A stretch of DNA of 64,000 bases from Corallium rubrum. Lineage: Eukaryota; Cnidaria; Anthozoa; Scleralcyonacea; Coralliidae. Made by a program: the position numbers and the translations under genes. Each line of letters begins with the position of its first letter. Positions within the stretch are counted from its first letter, which is position 1. The notes beneath the pieces are model-generated. The model was not told the origin of the DNA. It did not search any database and saw only the letters and a list, made by a program, of their open reading frames with translations. Of the stretch, positions 20,535-32,886 are shown piece by piece. The stretch is taken from the NCBI GenBank assembly GCA_964035015.1, contig OZ036010.1, positions 3,193,604 to 3,257,603 of the forward strand. Direction: 5' to 3'.

Positions 20535-21552
20535 AATATAAGTTTTATAATATTTTTTTATATATTTTTTGTATCTACTGCGCATGCGCGAGTAGATACT
20601 TTGCTGTCGTGCGTGTAGTGTTAACAAAAGAATGCCTTCGGAGCCAATCAAAACATAGAATAAAACGATTGACTCACGACAAACCACCGAAGCCACAATA
20701 ACGACAGTACACCAAGTATTTCATAAGTCATCATTGACAATACAGCATGGAGCTGCCTCTGGCATCGAGCGAGATATTCAAGGAGCGGGATATTCAACAA
20801 GAGAAAGTTTTTACAAAGTTAGTGAAGTACTTTAAGTATGAATCGTAGGCAATTCTTAATTGTGATGTACTAGACGTTGGAATGATGATAAAAGTTTTTG
20901 AAAGCATATTAATGGTTGCATGGACGATTTCATATTCAGACGAGGCAATTTATATGGCAATTCATAAGCCAACATGTTTGATCGAGCTTCGTAAACTCAA
21001 CCGAACAGAAATGGATGACCTTCTTCTAAGAAAAAAAAGTTAGCTTCATGGTCAAGCAACAATGTCCAAAACCTATGATAGTTTGCGAGCGAGATACGCT
21101 ATTAAATAGCATATTGTCGATGTTGAGTACAGTATTAATGGAGTAAAATTGTATGCTGCAGTTGTCAATGTCATGCAAAATCTGTGTCATGAATGTGCAA
21201 ACATTTATTCCACCTTTTACTGAATGTATGCATGTGTCTTGAAGAACAATTAATGTATGGTTACTCTTATAATTTTGATGACATTGCTGGACATCTTTTT
21301 CATCCACTATGGAATTTTACAGCAATAATACTAGGGATGCTTGTTATCTCAAGCGATTTCCTTTACCTTCTAACTCGATTGCATTATTGTTTGACAAATT
21401 GTTGTAACGAAGATATCTAAATACCGTATTAGTCAATTAAGTCAAATTTTGTGAGTTGTTTGTTATGTTAATTTGACTGACCTACTTAAAGGTTACTACC
21501 ATACTTTATGACTATAGGTTTCAGTACCATAGCTTTAATAGTCAAGCTATTA

Positions 21553-21760
21553 GTGCACTGCCTCTCACCACTGAGGACTGCCGGAGTAAAGCCCAATTGG
21601 ATTGAGTTAGTATTTGAATGGGTGACCATGCACCTGTCCGGGCTTGGAACTCTGAATGCCAGATGTTAGTAGAGTTGTTAGTGCTCAGCCGTCTGTGTCT
21701 TGCTGGCTTTACTCTGAGTTGAGTGAGTTCTTTATTAAAGTTAAAACACAGCATGGCCTG
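21553..21760 (+). mobile_element. 5S rRNA-derived SINE
   Basis: 5S-like head with AAAGCCCAATTGGATTGAGT, then AGTATTTGAATGGGTGACCA, then a SINE body ending GGCTTGGAACTCTGAATGCC. It is more diverged than the copy at 23103. Confidence 0.7.
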
Positions 21761-22332
21761 TGAGCAACGACAATTTTGTCAAGAATCTTGTTCAGTTCTA
21801 GATCTGAATACAAGGTTGTTACAACTGTACAATTCCATCAATTTTGTCAAGAATCTTGTTCAGCTATGAATAAGGTTGTTACAAGTAATATATGAACAAC
21901 GAGAGCGAGTGTTTCACGGGATATCCAAACACGAGAAAACAATGTATGAAAACACGAGCGTGAAGCGCGAGTGTTTTTGTTAATTGTTTTCGAGTGTTTG
22001 GATATCCCGGTGGGACACGAGCTCGAGTTGTTCATATGACTTCTCAAATGAATACGATTTTAATGAATGTTCAATAAACTCTCGTAGGATGGTGATAACC
22101 AAGGTGTACAAAATTTATTCATACCGAGTTGTTTGTCAAGATGTGTCATGATGTTTGTCTTCTCTTTTGAATGCGTAATTAAGATATTTGATGAAGATCA
22201 CTAGTGACTTTCATCAAATACAGTCTTTTGTAGCTGAGGGTGTTTCACCGGGATATCCAAATGCCATCTCGTGATCAAATGGGCCTTTATTATTGGTTAA
22301 TTAGCTCATGAATTATTCATGAATTTGAGAAG

Positions 22333-22333
<1 letters not shown>

Positions 22334-22363
<30 letters not shown>
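22334..22363. repeat. (GAT)n microsatellite
   Basis: About ten GAT triplets in otherwise unannotated intergenic sequence. Confidence 0.9.
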
Positions 22364-23102
22364 AACTCTTTTACTGTGTCAAAATCTTATAGCAGAGCAC
22401 ACGTGCTCCACTAATCGGGGACAGTTGCATCATTGTTTTACCATAGCAGCTACAGGTATTAAACGCAGTAGATACATGCACGCTTGAGCGTGCCTATTTT
22501 TTCAATTTTCAAAAACAAACTAATAAAAGAATACTACCACTGTGCATGTATTCTCTCTACATACATAGAATGCTGAAGACCCACGCACCTGGAAATCAAT
22601 TTTTACTTTTAAATGTAACTCTGTCCGTATAGTCTAAGTGTTTCCCCTATTTGTTGTTTTTAGACCTCCTTCAGCTAGCTTCATCAACTAATTGTTGTTT
22701 ATATCTTAAACTAATAATTCATGAGGAAAACACAAAGGAAATCAGTACCGTGTCGGTGGTTTGGATATCGGAGGAAGACATTACATAAATTAAGCAAACT
22801 TTTACCCCGATTTTCTCTTAAAATACTGATTTGTTTGAGATGCTATATCATACACTCGGAGGAGTGTTATATCCAAACACTTCGAAATTTGTTCAAAAAC
22901 CTCGGCTTTGCCTCCGTTTTCAACGAACGTCTCGGTGTTTGGATATCGGCCTGATGAAACACTCCTCCTCGTGTATGATATATTACATCATATATTATTT
23001 ATACAGTAGACAACAATCCGCGGTGTTCCTATAGCCTAGTATCTATTTATGACCAAGGTAAAGTTAAATAAGATAAAGTGAAATAAAAAAATATTATCGA
23101 AT

Positions 23103-23345
23103 GGGGAGCACTGGTGGCGTGTGATGTCAGCGCGCTGCCACTCACTGCTGCAGGCCAAACATAAGCCCGGTTAGACGGGGCTAGTGACTTGGATGGGTGA
23201 CCGTCTGGAATGACCTTGTTGTCGAGCTTGGAACTCATGCGAGTAGAGTTTAGTAACGCCTAGGTCTTAACTGTGATTCGTAGCGCTTGTAATATGCCTG
23301 GGACTCGGCCACGTTGAAATTCAACATGTAAATTACTGTTGAAAA
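23103..23345 (+). mobile_element. 5S rRNA-derived SINE
   Basis: Head: CATAAGCCCGGTTAGACGGG, then GTGACTTGGATGGGTGACCG. Body: GTCGAGCTTGGAACTCATGC, ending at the GGCCACGTTGAAA motif shared with the copies near 55 kb. Confidence 0.75.
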
Positions 23346-25249
23346 ACACTTTTATTCACAGTTGAATAAAAACCTCTCCCTATAGCTTTTAACCTATATT
23401 AAAACATGACCAGCAGTGTTTTATCAGATTTAAAGCACGAGGCGATAGCCGAGTGTTTTAGATCTGAGCGAATGTTCTAAATAGCTTCAAAAACGACCCA
23501 TTTGGTAAGTTCATTGGCGTAGTAACTAGTAACAATAGCAAATTGATAATGAGATGCGAAAAATTAGCCAATCAAAGCAAAATAACCATAACAAATCGAT
23601 AATGAGGTGCGAAATACATTTGCTATTCAAAAAAGGAGGCAAAAAAGGAGGGGGTGTAAAAAGGATGAGCGAGAGTAAAAATAGATAAAATAATAAAGTG
23701 AAAACGCTGTTTATGTCCGCCTTTGCTAAACAGAAACAACGTCTTGAGAGGTGTTAAATAAAAGAAAAGCGTTCGTTGAGTCCGTGAGGATGAATGGTAC
23801 CAATTCTTATCTTTTAATTTCAAACCTTAAAGAAACCGTTAAGATTAGAGAGGAATTCTTAACTATATATGATGCTTTTTTTTCAATTCGACAATAAAAA
23901 AATAGAAAACTTTTTATGATCAGATTCTCCATAAAGTTAAAAAATGTATATACAAAGTAAAAAAGGATTAAAAACGTTAAAAACAAACGTTTTTGATCTA
24001 CTTGATCATGTTCAGGTTTACAAAGCATCAAAAAGTTTTATACATTTGTTGGTACACTAATTTTACAAAAAAACTTACAAATTTGTGAACTTGTGCTTTC
24101 ACATGTACTGTGGTGGATAATTACAAAAAGTATTGCAAAGCGAATGATCTGGAGAAGAGCCATTGTCGATGAAAACAGCTCCTACAAGAGTCCAGTTGCT
24201 TGCCCGTCAACTGCTGTAACGTTTTGCCTTTGTTTGTTAAAGTACGATTGATTTAAAAAGACATATAACATTAATTTACAGGTGATATGATTACGTGATT
24301 ATAAAACAGCAAAAATCAATGAACGCTAATCAAAAAAGTGTTTGAAACTTATCATGTGTAATAGAGCATAAAATACTAAAAACAATTGAAAACAAGCACA
24401 TTAATTATAGATCACAAGAAATTGATAACAAAAACCATATTCTTTAAACGAAAGCTATAAACAATAATTATGAAAGTTGTATAGTATAAGACAAGTTTTA
24501 ATTTTATTAATTTTATTTTTGCTTTTTTTAATATGTTTTAAATATTTTAGTCTGACCCAGTCAACAGGTTTATAATTAAACACTTTTTATAACATGGATG
24601 TAATATAACGACGTTTTTACCGGCACCAAAGAAAACCACTGTTTTCTGGCCCGTTGTTACTGAGGCAAACCAAGCTTTAAAACTAATCACTCAACTTGAC
24701 ATTTATCATTTTTAAAGAACTGGTAATTCAGCGAGCCATCCTTGAGGGCAGCTGAACATAATTTTGTGGACCTTCACAGATTGAAATTCTGTTTATCATC
24801 CTTCCTAACTTATATACCATATTTTATTTGATAAAACAATATCGTTACTTTCTCCAATAAATTAAGATTAGAACCAGATAATAGGCTTAAATATTGAAAG
24901 CTCTACAACTTTAATAGCTTTTTCTGGGTCATCGCCTACCTATACTAAGAAGGCTTCTGATTGGTTTAGATAACCTAACCCAACACCTTCGCCTAACCCT
25001 AATCAGTAAGGAGCATGGGAACGAATTGATAATCGACAATGTGATTGGTTAATTATAGCCAATCAGGAAACTCGTTCATGTTAGGTAGGTTTTTACTGCT
25101 TTTTCTCAGAAGATAGAAAATAGTTTAGCTGATTTTCTTAATTTAGCTCTTCATCAAAAAAAAATTTTAAAAAATAAAAATTTTGATCCTTACAATTATG
25201 ATGTCAAATTCGCCAAGGAGGATTACCTGAAAAACTCTTATTTTTACTA

Positions 25250-25565
25250 TAGTAGTTTTATTATGGAACAGACTTCCTAAACATTGTAAAACTTCCTCAA
25301 CAGTTTATTTTTTAAAACTAGTCTACACAACTTTTACTAAGACAAACTAAATATGGACTATGTTCTTCCAGATGGAAAAATGTAAACATTTTTTTTTAAA
25401 TTTTATTTTATCCTTTTTTTATAATATTTAGCTATATATGTTTATTTTCTTTTGTAAATTATGTGAGTTAGACGTCAATTGGGGCTTTTGCTCTGTTTCT
25501 TCCTCGTGTCACTTTAGTGACGAATATATTAAATAAATTAAAAATAAAATAAATAAATCAAATTT
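25250..25565 (+). mobile_element. 3' end of a non-LTR retrotransposon
   Basis: A short frame ends in Leu-Leu-Trp-Asn-Arg-Leu-Pro and a basic tail, the typical C terminus of LINE polymerases, then TAA. A 3' UTR and an A-rich AAATAAATTAAAAATAAAAT tail follow. Extremely 5'-truncated. Confidence 0.7.
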
Positions 25566-25940
25566 GAAAAGACTGATATTAGTTAGTTCGATAGTTCTCC
25601 CAAATTAGCGATGATTTTGATGTCTTATCTACATTCTTTACGACCCATTCTACCAGTCATTTTACAACCGGTCCGTTTTTATACATTTTGACTTTGAGGG
25701 GTGAAAGTTTGACAACAATGTTATCAGTGGGCGTGGATACCTGTAACTAACTGTCACTGCAAGTCACGCGTCAATTATTTATTGCAAGTCGGTTTTCTTC
25801 GATGAACAGTTGGCTATGAGTTCATATACGGCGAGAGCGAATGGTATAATTGTTTTAATGTTATGATAATTAATGCAAAATTGTTGATTTATTGCAATAA
25901 ATTATATTAATTGAATATCCGCCACATACGAGCTTCCGTC

Positions 25941-26208
25941 ACAGAATAGTAAATAACCAGAAGTCCAACTCGCGTCTGGACCTTGTCGCGCATGTCGCCT
26001 CGCGCATCTTGATTCCTCGCCATCCTACGCCATCCCACGCCATCCTGGCAAGTTTCCCCGGCGGTTTGGACCTTCAAAAGAAGGTTAAAACTGCCGGGGG
26101 AACTAGCCAGGATTGCGTAGGAATGGCGTAAAATATCGCGCCTGTGCATTGAAGAAATGCGGACAAGTTTTCACTTGAGTTGGACTTCTGGTTGTACTAC
26201 TATTCTGT
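25941..26208. mobile_element. MITE with 9-bp TSD GCTTCCGTC
   Basis: Terminal inverted repeats include ACAGAATAGTA and AACCAGAAGTCCAACTC, with the complement at the right end. Identical 9-bp flanks GCTTCCGTC lie at 25932-25940 and 26209-26217. The TSD length fits a Mutator-like family, an inference because no transposase is present. Confidence 0.85.
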
Positions 26209-27555
26209 GCTTCCGTCATGCGTATTGTAATTTATGTTTTCAAGTTTCTTGCTGAGTTGAAAACAGCTTCAGAATTTTCTCTCAGAGCCAACAAGAAACT
26301 ATTTCTAAAAAGAAATAGCTGTTTCGTTCCCGTCAGCCTCTTATTAGAGGCTGTTGCATGCCGATTGGGGGCAATGACGAATTTTAGCTAGGCCAATTCC
26401 CGCCAGTGGTCTGACGCGACAACGCCTACAATTTTGGAAGCAAAATTTTTTGATGGTTACGCTGTCGCGGAGAGGTAACGATCTGCGTATAATTAAGTAC
26501 AATTGGTTGTTGGCCTACGGGAGAACTGAATTTGAACAGATTGAATTTGAACTAATGTCATACAATGGAGTCGTTTTCTTGATAATCATCATGTTTGTTT
26601 TAGCCTTTTAGGCCTAGTTCATACGTCGGACAATCGTCGCATTTTAGACGAATTTACAGTAATTTAATCAATTAAATGGGGAGTAGTATTTTTCATGCGC
26701 CGTATAAAATTCCTATTGTAGTCGACCCAAATTCTGAAATTGTTCCTGTTGAGTTATACGGCGTATTTTCGTCGTATTTAATAAGTCGAATAAATTACAG
26801 TTCTCGAATCGTATGTCTGGAAACGATGTTACAAACATGAATTGTGGATAGAAAATGTATTATCATATTGTAAATTTAATGTATGCATTTTATTCGGCGC
26901 ATGAATAGAGTAAGTACGCCTTCTGCACGACGCCGTACTTGAGTCGTATTACACGACTGGGCTCGTCGTATTTAATGGCACTGTCGAACTTAATGAAATT
27001 GCCGTATTTAATGGTTACAGACGGCGTATTTTTCATGAACTTAATTCTCATATTTTATACGGCGCATGAAAAATACGCCGTTTGTCACAGGCCTACTTGG
27101 CCTGGTTCATACGTCGCATCTAATTCAGACGAATTTAACTCAATCAATTAATAAATGAGACTTAATGCGACGTATGAAACGAATTAAATTCGACTGAAGA
27201 GGCCTACTTGGCAACGTTTTATTTGCCTCCTATACACGGTCAGAGGTGAATAGGAGAAATGTACATGTGGCGTCAGTATACGACGGAAATTTTGCGGTTA
27301 TTTAGATGTAGATACATAAAATATCGCTGTTCAGGAAAGCCTGCTACATTAGCGGTCTTTTTTGCCACCGATATTTAAGTTAAAATTTATTAAATAATCT
27401 GCAATCTGTGTATAATTCTTTCAAAGTTTGTATTTGATCGGAATAAATACTGGAGTGATTGAGTAGCTGGTCAACTCGACCACTGACTCGACTCGACCTT
27501 TCGGAATGCTATTCGCCCAATCTCAATCATTATTAAATCTAAGGGAGCGATTACA

Positions 27556-27700
27556 CAGTGGCGTAGCCATGCAGGGGGGAGCAGTGGGAGCCGCGGCTCC
27601 CCCCTTTAGATATAAAACAACAGACATGTAACTACAAAACTGATAAACAGTGTATTCAATCTACTGAGTGTATGCATTTTGAGTATCTATGATAAATTCG
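27556..27700. mobile_element. Partial hAT MITE, same family as 11699-12058
   Basis: Shares GTGGCGTAGCCA, GGCTCCCCCCTTTAGATATA, ACAGACATGTAACTACAAAA and the TGTATGCATTTTGAGTATCT run with the complete copy. The right end is missing. Confidence 0.8.
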
Positions 27701-27838
27701 TTGGAAAATTTTGAAGAATAATACGTCCTGAAACGTCAGTGTTTCTTTTTATAAAACTTTTTATTTAAAAGCGCGAAAAATAAAAGCCTAACAGGTGTAA
27801 ACATGAAGCGAAACGAACAAGCTCAATAGAAAGAACTA

Positions 27839-28142
27839 GAGGTGCACGTGCTGTTACACGATGCGATTTTTCTTGCAACTTGCAACAAATTTACATATGG
27901 GGGAAAAATCGCAAGTTGCAAGAAGGAAGTTACACGTTCAGCAACTTGCGATTTTTGTTGTAAGTTGCAGCAAAAATTAGAACACATCCAATTTTTCTTG
28001 CAACTTGCAACACGGCAAAAATGACAACATCGCATGTTGCTATATACGGGGTGTTACACGGTGCGATTTTTTATGCAACTTACAACATTCAGTGATTTGT
28101 TGCAAGTTGCAAGAAAAATCGCGTCGTTTAACAGCACCTTAA
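27839..28142. mobile_element. TIR element with repeated GCAAGTTGCAAGAAAAATCG arms
   Basis: The left end GGTGCACGTGCTGTTACACG and the right end GTCGTTTAACAGCACCTT are diverged inverted repeats. Internally the GATTTTTCTTGCAACTTGCA motif recurs in both orientations at least five times. Confidence 0.8.
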
Positions 28143-28244
28143 GGTGAACAGCGACATCTGCATGATCAAGACAAACGTAGAACTAAAAATAAAAACAGAT
28201 AAAAAGAACAAACCAAAAGCCAATATATAATAAAAGGTTTATTA

Positions 28245-28385
28245 ACCTCGTTTACTCGGTATTTACGGGAAAGTATTTGCCCTCGGATTTATCGCACAAA
28301 CCTCGCTCCTTCGTCGGTCTGTACGAAAACCTCAGGCGAATACTTTCCCGTACAGACCGAGAAAACGAGGTTAATAAGCGTTTAA
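28245..28385. mobile_element. Foldback element (TTAACCTCGTTT ends)
   Basis: Inverted ends TTAACCTCGTTT and AACGAGGTTAA, with internal GGGAAAGTATTTGCC and its complement. A second copy is at 32735-32886. Confidence 0.85.
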
Positions 28386-28452
28386 TATATATATATATAT
28401 ATATATATACACTGATGAGCTGTAGTACAGCGAAACACGTGCCTGTAGATTG

Positions 28453-28532
<80 letters not shown>

Positions 28533-28649
28533 AAAAAGACATTTGTCAAATAGAGGCAATTGAATGTAACACTCGTTTTAGTTGTGTGGTATTTATTGCA
28601 CTAACGTTTTCGCTGTTTAGCTCTTCAGGTGCTAGCTCTTCAGGTGCTA

Positions 28650-28690
<41 letters not shown>
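28386..28690. repeat. Three (AT)n tracts separated by hammerhead-like motif islands
   Basis: AT dinucleotides at about 28386-28409, 28457-28530 and 28654-28690. The islands between carry CTGATGA-GCTGT-AGT-ACAGC-GAAAC (plus, 28412-28436) and CTGAAGA-GCT-AAAC-AGC-GAAA (minus, 28608-28628). Confidence 0.8.
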
Positions 28691-29492
<802 letters not shown>

Positions 29493-30017
29493 ATTTCGTG
29501 TATCCAAGACCTTACTCCCTAGCGAGGGCCACATTTTTAAACTTTTTCTTCTCCCTTGCAAATTGAATGCAAGGGTAATATTTAGAAGATGCACGTAGTT
29601 AATAATATCAACAAATAAATTTCCAAAGAAGCCAGGTGAAGAATCCGACATTGTTGAATGCGATACTCTTTTAAGCCAGCATGCTGGATATACTGCATAT
29701 ACCTCCGCCAGTGGATTATTAGAGAATGGTGTTTAAAAATAAAACGAGCCGTCCCGCTAACCAGGCTGGCTCACGAGACCAACACTCGTACCAAAATTAT
29801 GCAAACATTTTTGAATAAAATAAGGATAATGAGCGCAATCAAGCATTTCTTCTACCCGGAGAATCTTGCGTCAGATTTTTACTAATTTCTCATCCAGATT
29901 TTGACCGCTAAATTCAACCAAAATTTAATGGTTGGTCGTTGGTCTATGGCTAACCCTTCTGCAAACTTTCACGAAAATCGGTACAATGCTAGTTTTGAGA
30001 TATCCTGGCGACCGGCA
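29493..30017. other. Intergenic, probable LINE/SINE 3' region
   Basis: Contains CTCCGCCAGTGGATTATTAG near 29702 and a stretch (29880-30017) that leads directly into the tetranucleotide array. The sequence AACCTCCTGGCGGAGGTAAT follows the array at 30360. The arrangement suggests one element whose 3' part harbours the array; the family is not identified. Confidence 0.45.
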
Positions 30018-30341
30018 GGCAAACAAACCAACCAAACCAACCAAACCAACCAACAAACAAACAAACAAACAAACAAACAAACGAACGAACGAACGAACGA
30101 ACGAACGAACGAACGAACGAACGAACGAACGAACGAACGAACGAACGAACGAACGAACGAACGAACGAACGAACGAACGAACGAACGAACGAACGAACGA
30201 ACGAACGAACGAACGAACGAACGAACGAACGAACGAACGAACGAACGAACGAACGAACGAACGAACGAACGAACGAACGAACGGGCGGACGGACGGACGG
30301 ACGGACGGACGGACGGACGGACGGACGGACGGACGGACGGA
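30018..30341. repeat. Three-phase tetranucleotide array (AACA, ACGA, ACGG)
   Basis: ACCAA/AACA units pass into about 55 ACGA units and then about 14 ACGG units, each block almost pure. Long frames on both strands are translations of the array. Confidence 0.95.
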
Positions 30342-30792
30342 CAAAAAGGGGTAAAAACATAACCTCCTGGCGGAGGTAATAATTGATAAGATTGATTTAA
30401 GTAAATGTTAGAGAATGAAAAATAATGTTCTATACACGTATTCAGTATAAAGATAGCCGCCAATTTATAATCTTTTGTCAGTCATTGTGTGTATTTAAAT
30501 AAAGCTTTCCAGCCTCGTTCTTGCATGTTAATAATTAAAGCTTTATTGACAAGATCGAGGCCGGATAAGGCTAATTTAAATTAGTGTAAATGAATATAAA
30601 TTGACGGCCCTAGCTATGGGAACGGCTCATCTGGAAACGTCAGTATTTCGTTTCGATGCTAAAATTTCGGCTGTTTACCACTTTTTTACTTTGCTCATGC
30701 TTTGTTTGCTCTAGACGGCCAGACACAGACAGACATACACACAGACAGACACACAAAAAACCCCAGCAAAAACAAACAGACACACACAGACC

Positions 30793-31220
30793 AATAGACC
30801 TTTTCACCAATAGCGGCGCCATCTTGAATTCGCAATGCATTATGGTCTACCAGTGTTGAGACACAATGCGGTAATTTTTTCTTTATAAACACTTTCATGG
30901 CAACAATGTCAAGATATGATCGTTGTCATATTGGTAAAAGCAATAATTCTCGTACGCATAAGGATACATTTGTCATGAATCTGTCCTTACACGTCCAAGA
31001 ATTGTTGTTTTTACCAATATGACAATTATTATGTTTAGATATTGTTGCCACGAAAGTATTTATAAAGAAAAAATTACCGCATTGTGTCTCAACACTACGC
31101 AATCGCCCTTTTAATGGACAGTTTACTTGTCATTGTTTTGCGTGTGCTGCTTGCTACCCTGGATAGACCATAATGCATTGCGAATTCAAGATGGCGCCAC
31201 TATTGGTGAAAAGGTCTATT
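30793..31220. mobile_element. Foldback element near the FAM241B gene
   Basis: Ends are AATAGACCTTTTCACCAATAG on the left and its complement on the right. The arms also share GGCGCCATCTTGAATTCGCA and TTGAGACACAATGCGGTAAT, or their complements. An extra block at about 31105-31165 interrupts the right arm. Confidence 0.88.
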
Positions 31221-31432
31221 ACTCTACACATGCGCGCACGAGGTAATTACGAAGGTTAGGTGACATCAACCAATCAGAAGTCAGAACCTTTTTAGAATTG
31301 TTTTTCTCTCTGACGAAGGGCCTTTGCTCGAAACGTTAGACTAGATCTACGTTCCATGTTTCGGCAGCATATCCAACCTTACTATATTTCTATTTCGTTT
31401 TGTGTTTCAACACTGCCCTTAGCTGCGGGGCC

Positions 31433-31795
31433 ACGATCGGAAATCGCATAGAAAATCGGTCACTTTCATGGGGCAGTTCGCAGTCCACACGCGTTCTGGT
31501 TCAAGTGAGGTGTCGACCGTGTATTTTGCTGACTTTACACGCAAGATATTCGTTCTACGCATGAGTAGCTAATGCGGGTTGACCGTATTTCGCGAGCCTC
31601 GACAGCCGCCATTTCCGATCGTGCCACGATCGGAAATCGCATAGAAAATCGGCCACTTTCATGGGGCAGTTCGCAGTCCACGTGCGTGCTGCATGGCTCA
31701 AGTGTATTGATGACGTTTACACGCACGGGTCAGCCCCACTAGTGGTCAGCCCGTATTTCGCGAGCCGCCATTTCCGATCGATGACTCGAGCCTGC
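31433..31795 (+). promoter_or_regulatory. Tandem-duplicated segment upstream of FAM241B
   Basis: Two direct copies of about 185 bp start at 31433 and 31623. Both begin CACGATCGGAAATCGCATAG, contain TTTCATGGGGCAGTTCGCAG, and end with GCCGCCATTTCCGATCG. The duplicated unit is GC-rich for this locus and carries a YY1-like CGCCATTT in each copy. It ends less than 100 bp before the coding start, so a promoter role is inferred. Confidence 0.6.
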
Positions 31796-31882
31796 TCGCA
31801 GGCTAGGATTAAGCATAGTACTACAGTTACACCAAGTACTCAGGTTTAGTCGATCATCTTCGAATTTCATGACAAATCAACA

Positions 31883-32278
31883 ATGGTAACAATTATAAAT
31901 GGTGAAATTGTTCCTGATGACGACCCAAGAGCTCAGGCATACCGTCAACGAAAAAACAACACCACAAATCGGAGGGAAAATCCTGAAAGACGTACGCCGT
32001 CGAGAAACCAGAATTTACAAGCGGGTGGAGGAACCAATGTAAACACGAATGCGCAAAATGGCGGCGGCTCCTCGATGTTTAATGATCTGAACAATCGTTT
32101 ACTGCAAGCAGGCCTTCCTAGACTTACCGTAGCAGGACAAGTACTAGAACCAGTGGTTCTTATTGGGATTATATTAGCAGGTCTTTTTCTTGGGTTAAGA
32201 GGTTTGATGCTTATTGGTTTAATTTATTTTTTGGTCAGTCGCTCTGGTCGTGGTCGAGGTCGTGGTACTGGTCGATAA
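31883..32278 (+). CDS. FAM241B: FAM241B-like small membrane protein (DUF4605), intronless
   Basis: A 131-residue frame from ATG 31883 to TAA 32276. The N terminus Asn-Gly-Glu-Ile-Val-Pro-Asp-Asp-Asp-Pro-Arg matches the signature start of vertebrate FAM241B (C10orf35). The middle is a low-complexity Asn/Arg/Gln/Gly linker, then Phe-Asn-Asp-Leu-Asn and a family-typical Leu-x-x-Pro-Val block. A hydrophobic stretch (about residues 93-118, Ile-Gly-Ile-Ile-Leu-Ala-Gly-Leu, Gly-Leu-Arg-Gly-Leu) is the single predicted membrane span, and a basic Arg/Gly tail closes the protein. Length is close to the human homologue. FAM241 proteins are small, poorly characterised membrane proteins, with reported links to the endomembrane/lysosome system. 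The gene stands alone on the plus strand 3.3 kb before WAPL, with its own duplicated upstream region. FAM241A is the alternative paralogue, but the N-terminal motif favours B. Confidence 0.88.
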   Translation: MVTIINGEIVPDDDPRAQAYRQRKNNTTNRRENPERRTPSRNQNLQAGGGTNVNTNAQNGGGSSMFNDLNNRLLQAGLPRLTVAGQVLEPVVLIGIILAGLFLGLRGLMLIGLIYFLVSRSGRGRGRGTGR

Positions 32279-32559
32279 TTTCTCGTCATGTTGTATAAAT
32301 CATGTATTGAAAAAATGGATTCTTAAAGATGGATTGAATTCTGGTGTATATTGTTTATGGCCCTATGTGCTTTACCACTCTTCTAAGCTGATAAACGATG
32401 AAAAATTATGAATTTGTCAACTCATTTAATTATCCATCAATTTATTAATACAGTAGTATTAAACATATGGAGCAATGGAATAATTATGGATTAATTATAT
32501 TGTGGGACAGTGAACTCGGGTGGAAAATAGTGATATTAGGTGCTCCTCCAACTGTTTGA

Positions 32560-32712
32560 ACCATACCAGGTGAGTAGAAAAAATTTCTACTTAACCATGG
32601 CTGGGATTCAGAAAAACCACAACCTTCAAACTAGTAAACTGAAGGTTGCAGGTTTGATATCCCAGCTGCAGTTGAGTTGAGTTTTTCTCTACTCACCCGG
32701 TATGGTTTGTCA
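32560..32712. mobile_element. Foldback element with tRNA-like core
   Basis: Inverted ends AACCATACCAGGTGAGTAGA and TCTACTCACCCGGTATGGTT. The interior has AACCTTCAAACTAG and its complement, plus a B-box-like GCAGGTTTGATATCCCAGC. A related fragment lies at about 15080-15200. Confidence 0.8.
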
Positions 32713-32734
32713 CTTGGAGTAATACCTAATATAT

Positions 32735-32886
32735 TAAAGACTTGTTAACCGAGTGCGAGGTCTGTATGGGAAAGTATTTACCTGAGGTTTTTATACAGCC
32801 TGAACGATGAAGGAGCGGGGTTTCTGCGATAAAACCGAGGGCAAATACTTTCCTGTAAAGACCGAGCAAACGAGGTTAATAAGGAA
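32735..32886. mobile_element. Foldback element, second copy of 28245-28385 family
   Basis: Shares GGGAAAGTATTTACC, GATAAAACCGAGGGCAAATA and the terminal AACGAGGTTAATAAG with the other copy. Confidence 0.8.

Noticed and set aside
29925..30463. Long frames of Thr-Asn-Glu-Arg or Ser-Phe-Val-Arg repeats
   Set aside because: Tetranucleotide array read in all frames on both strands.
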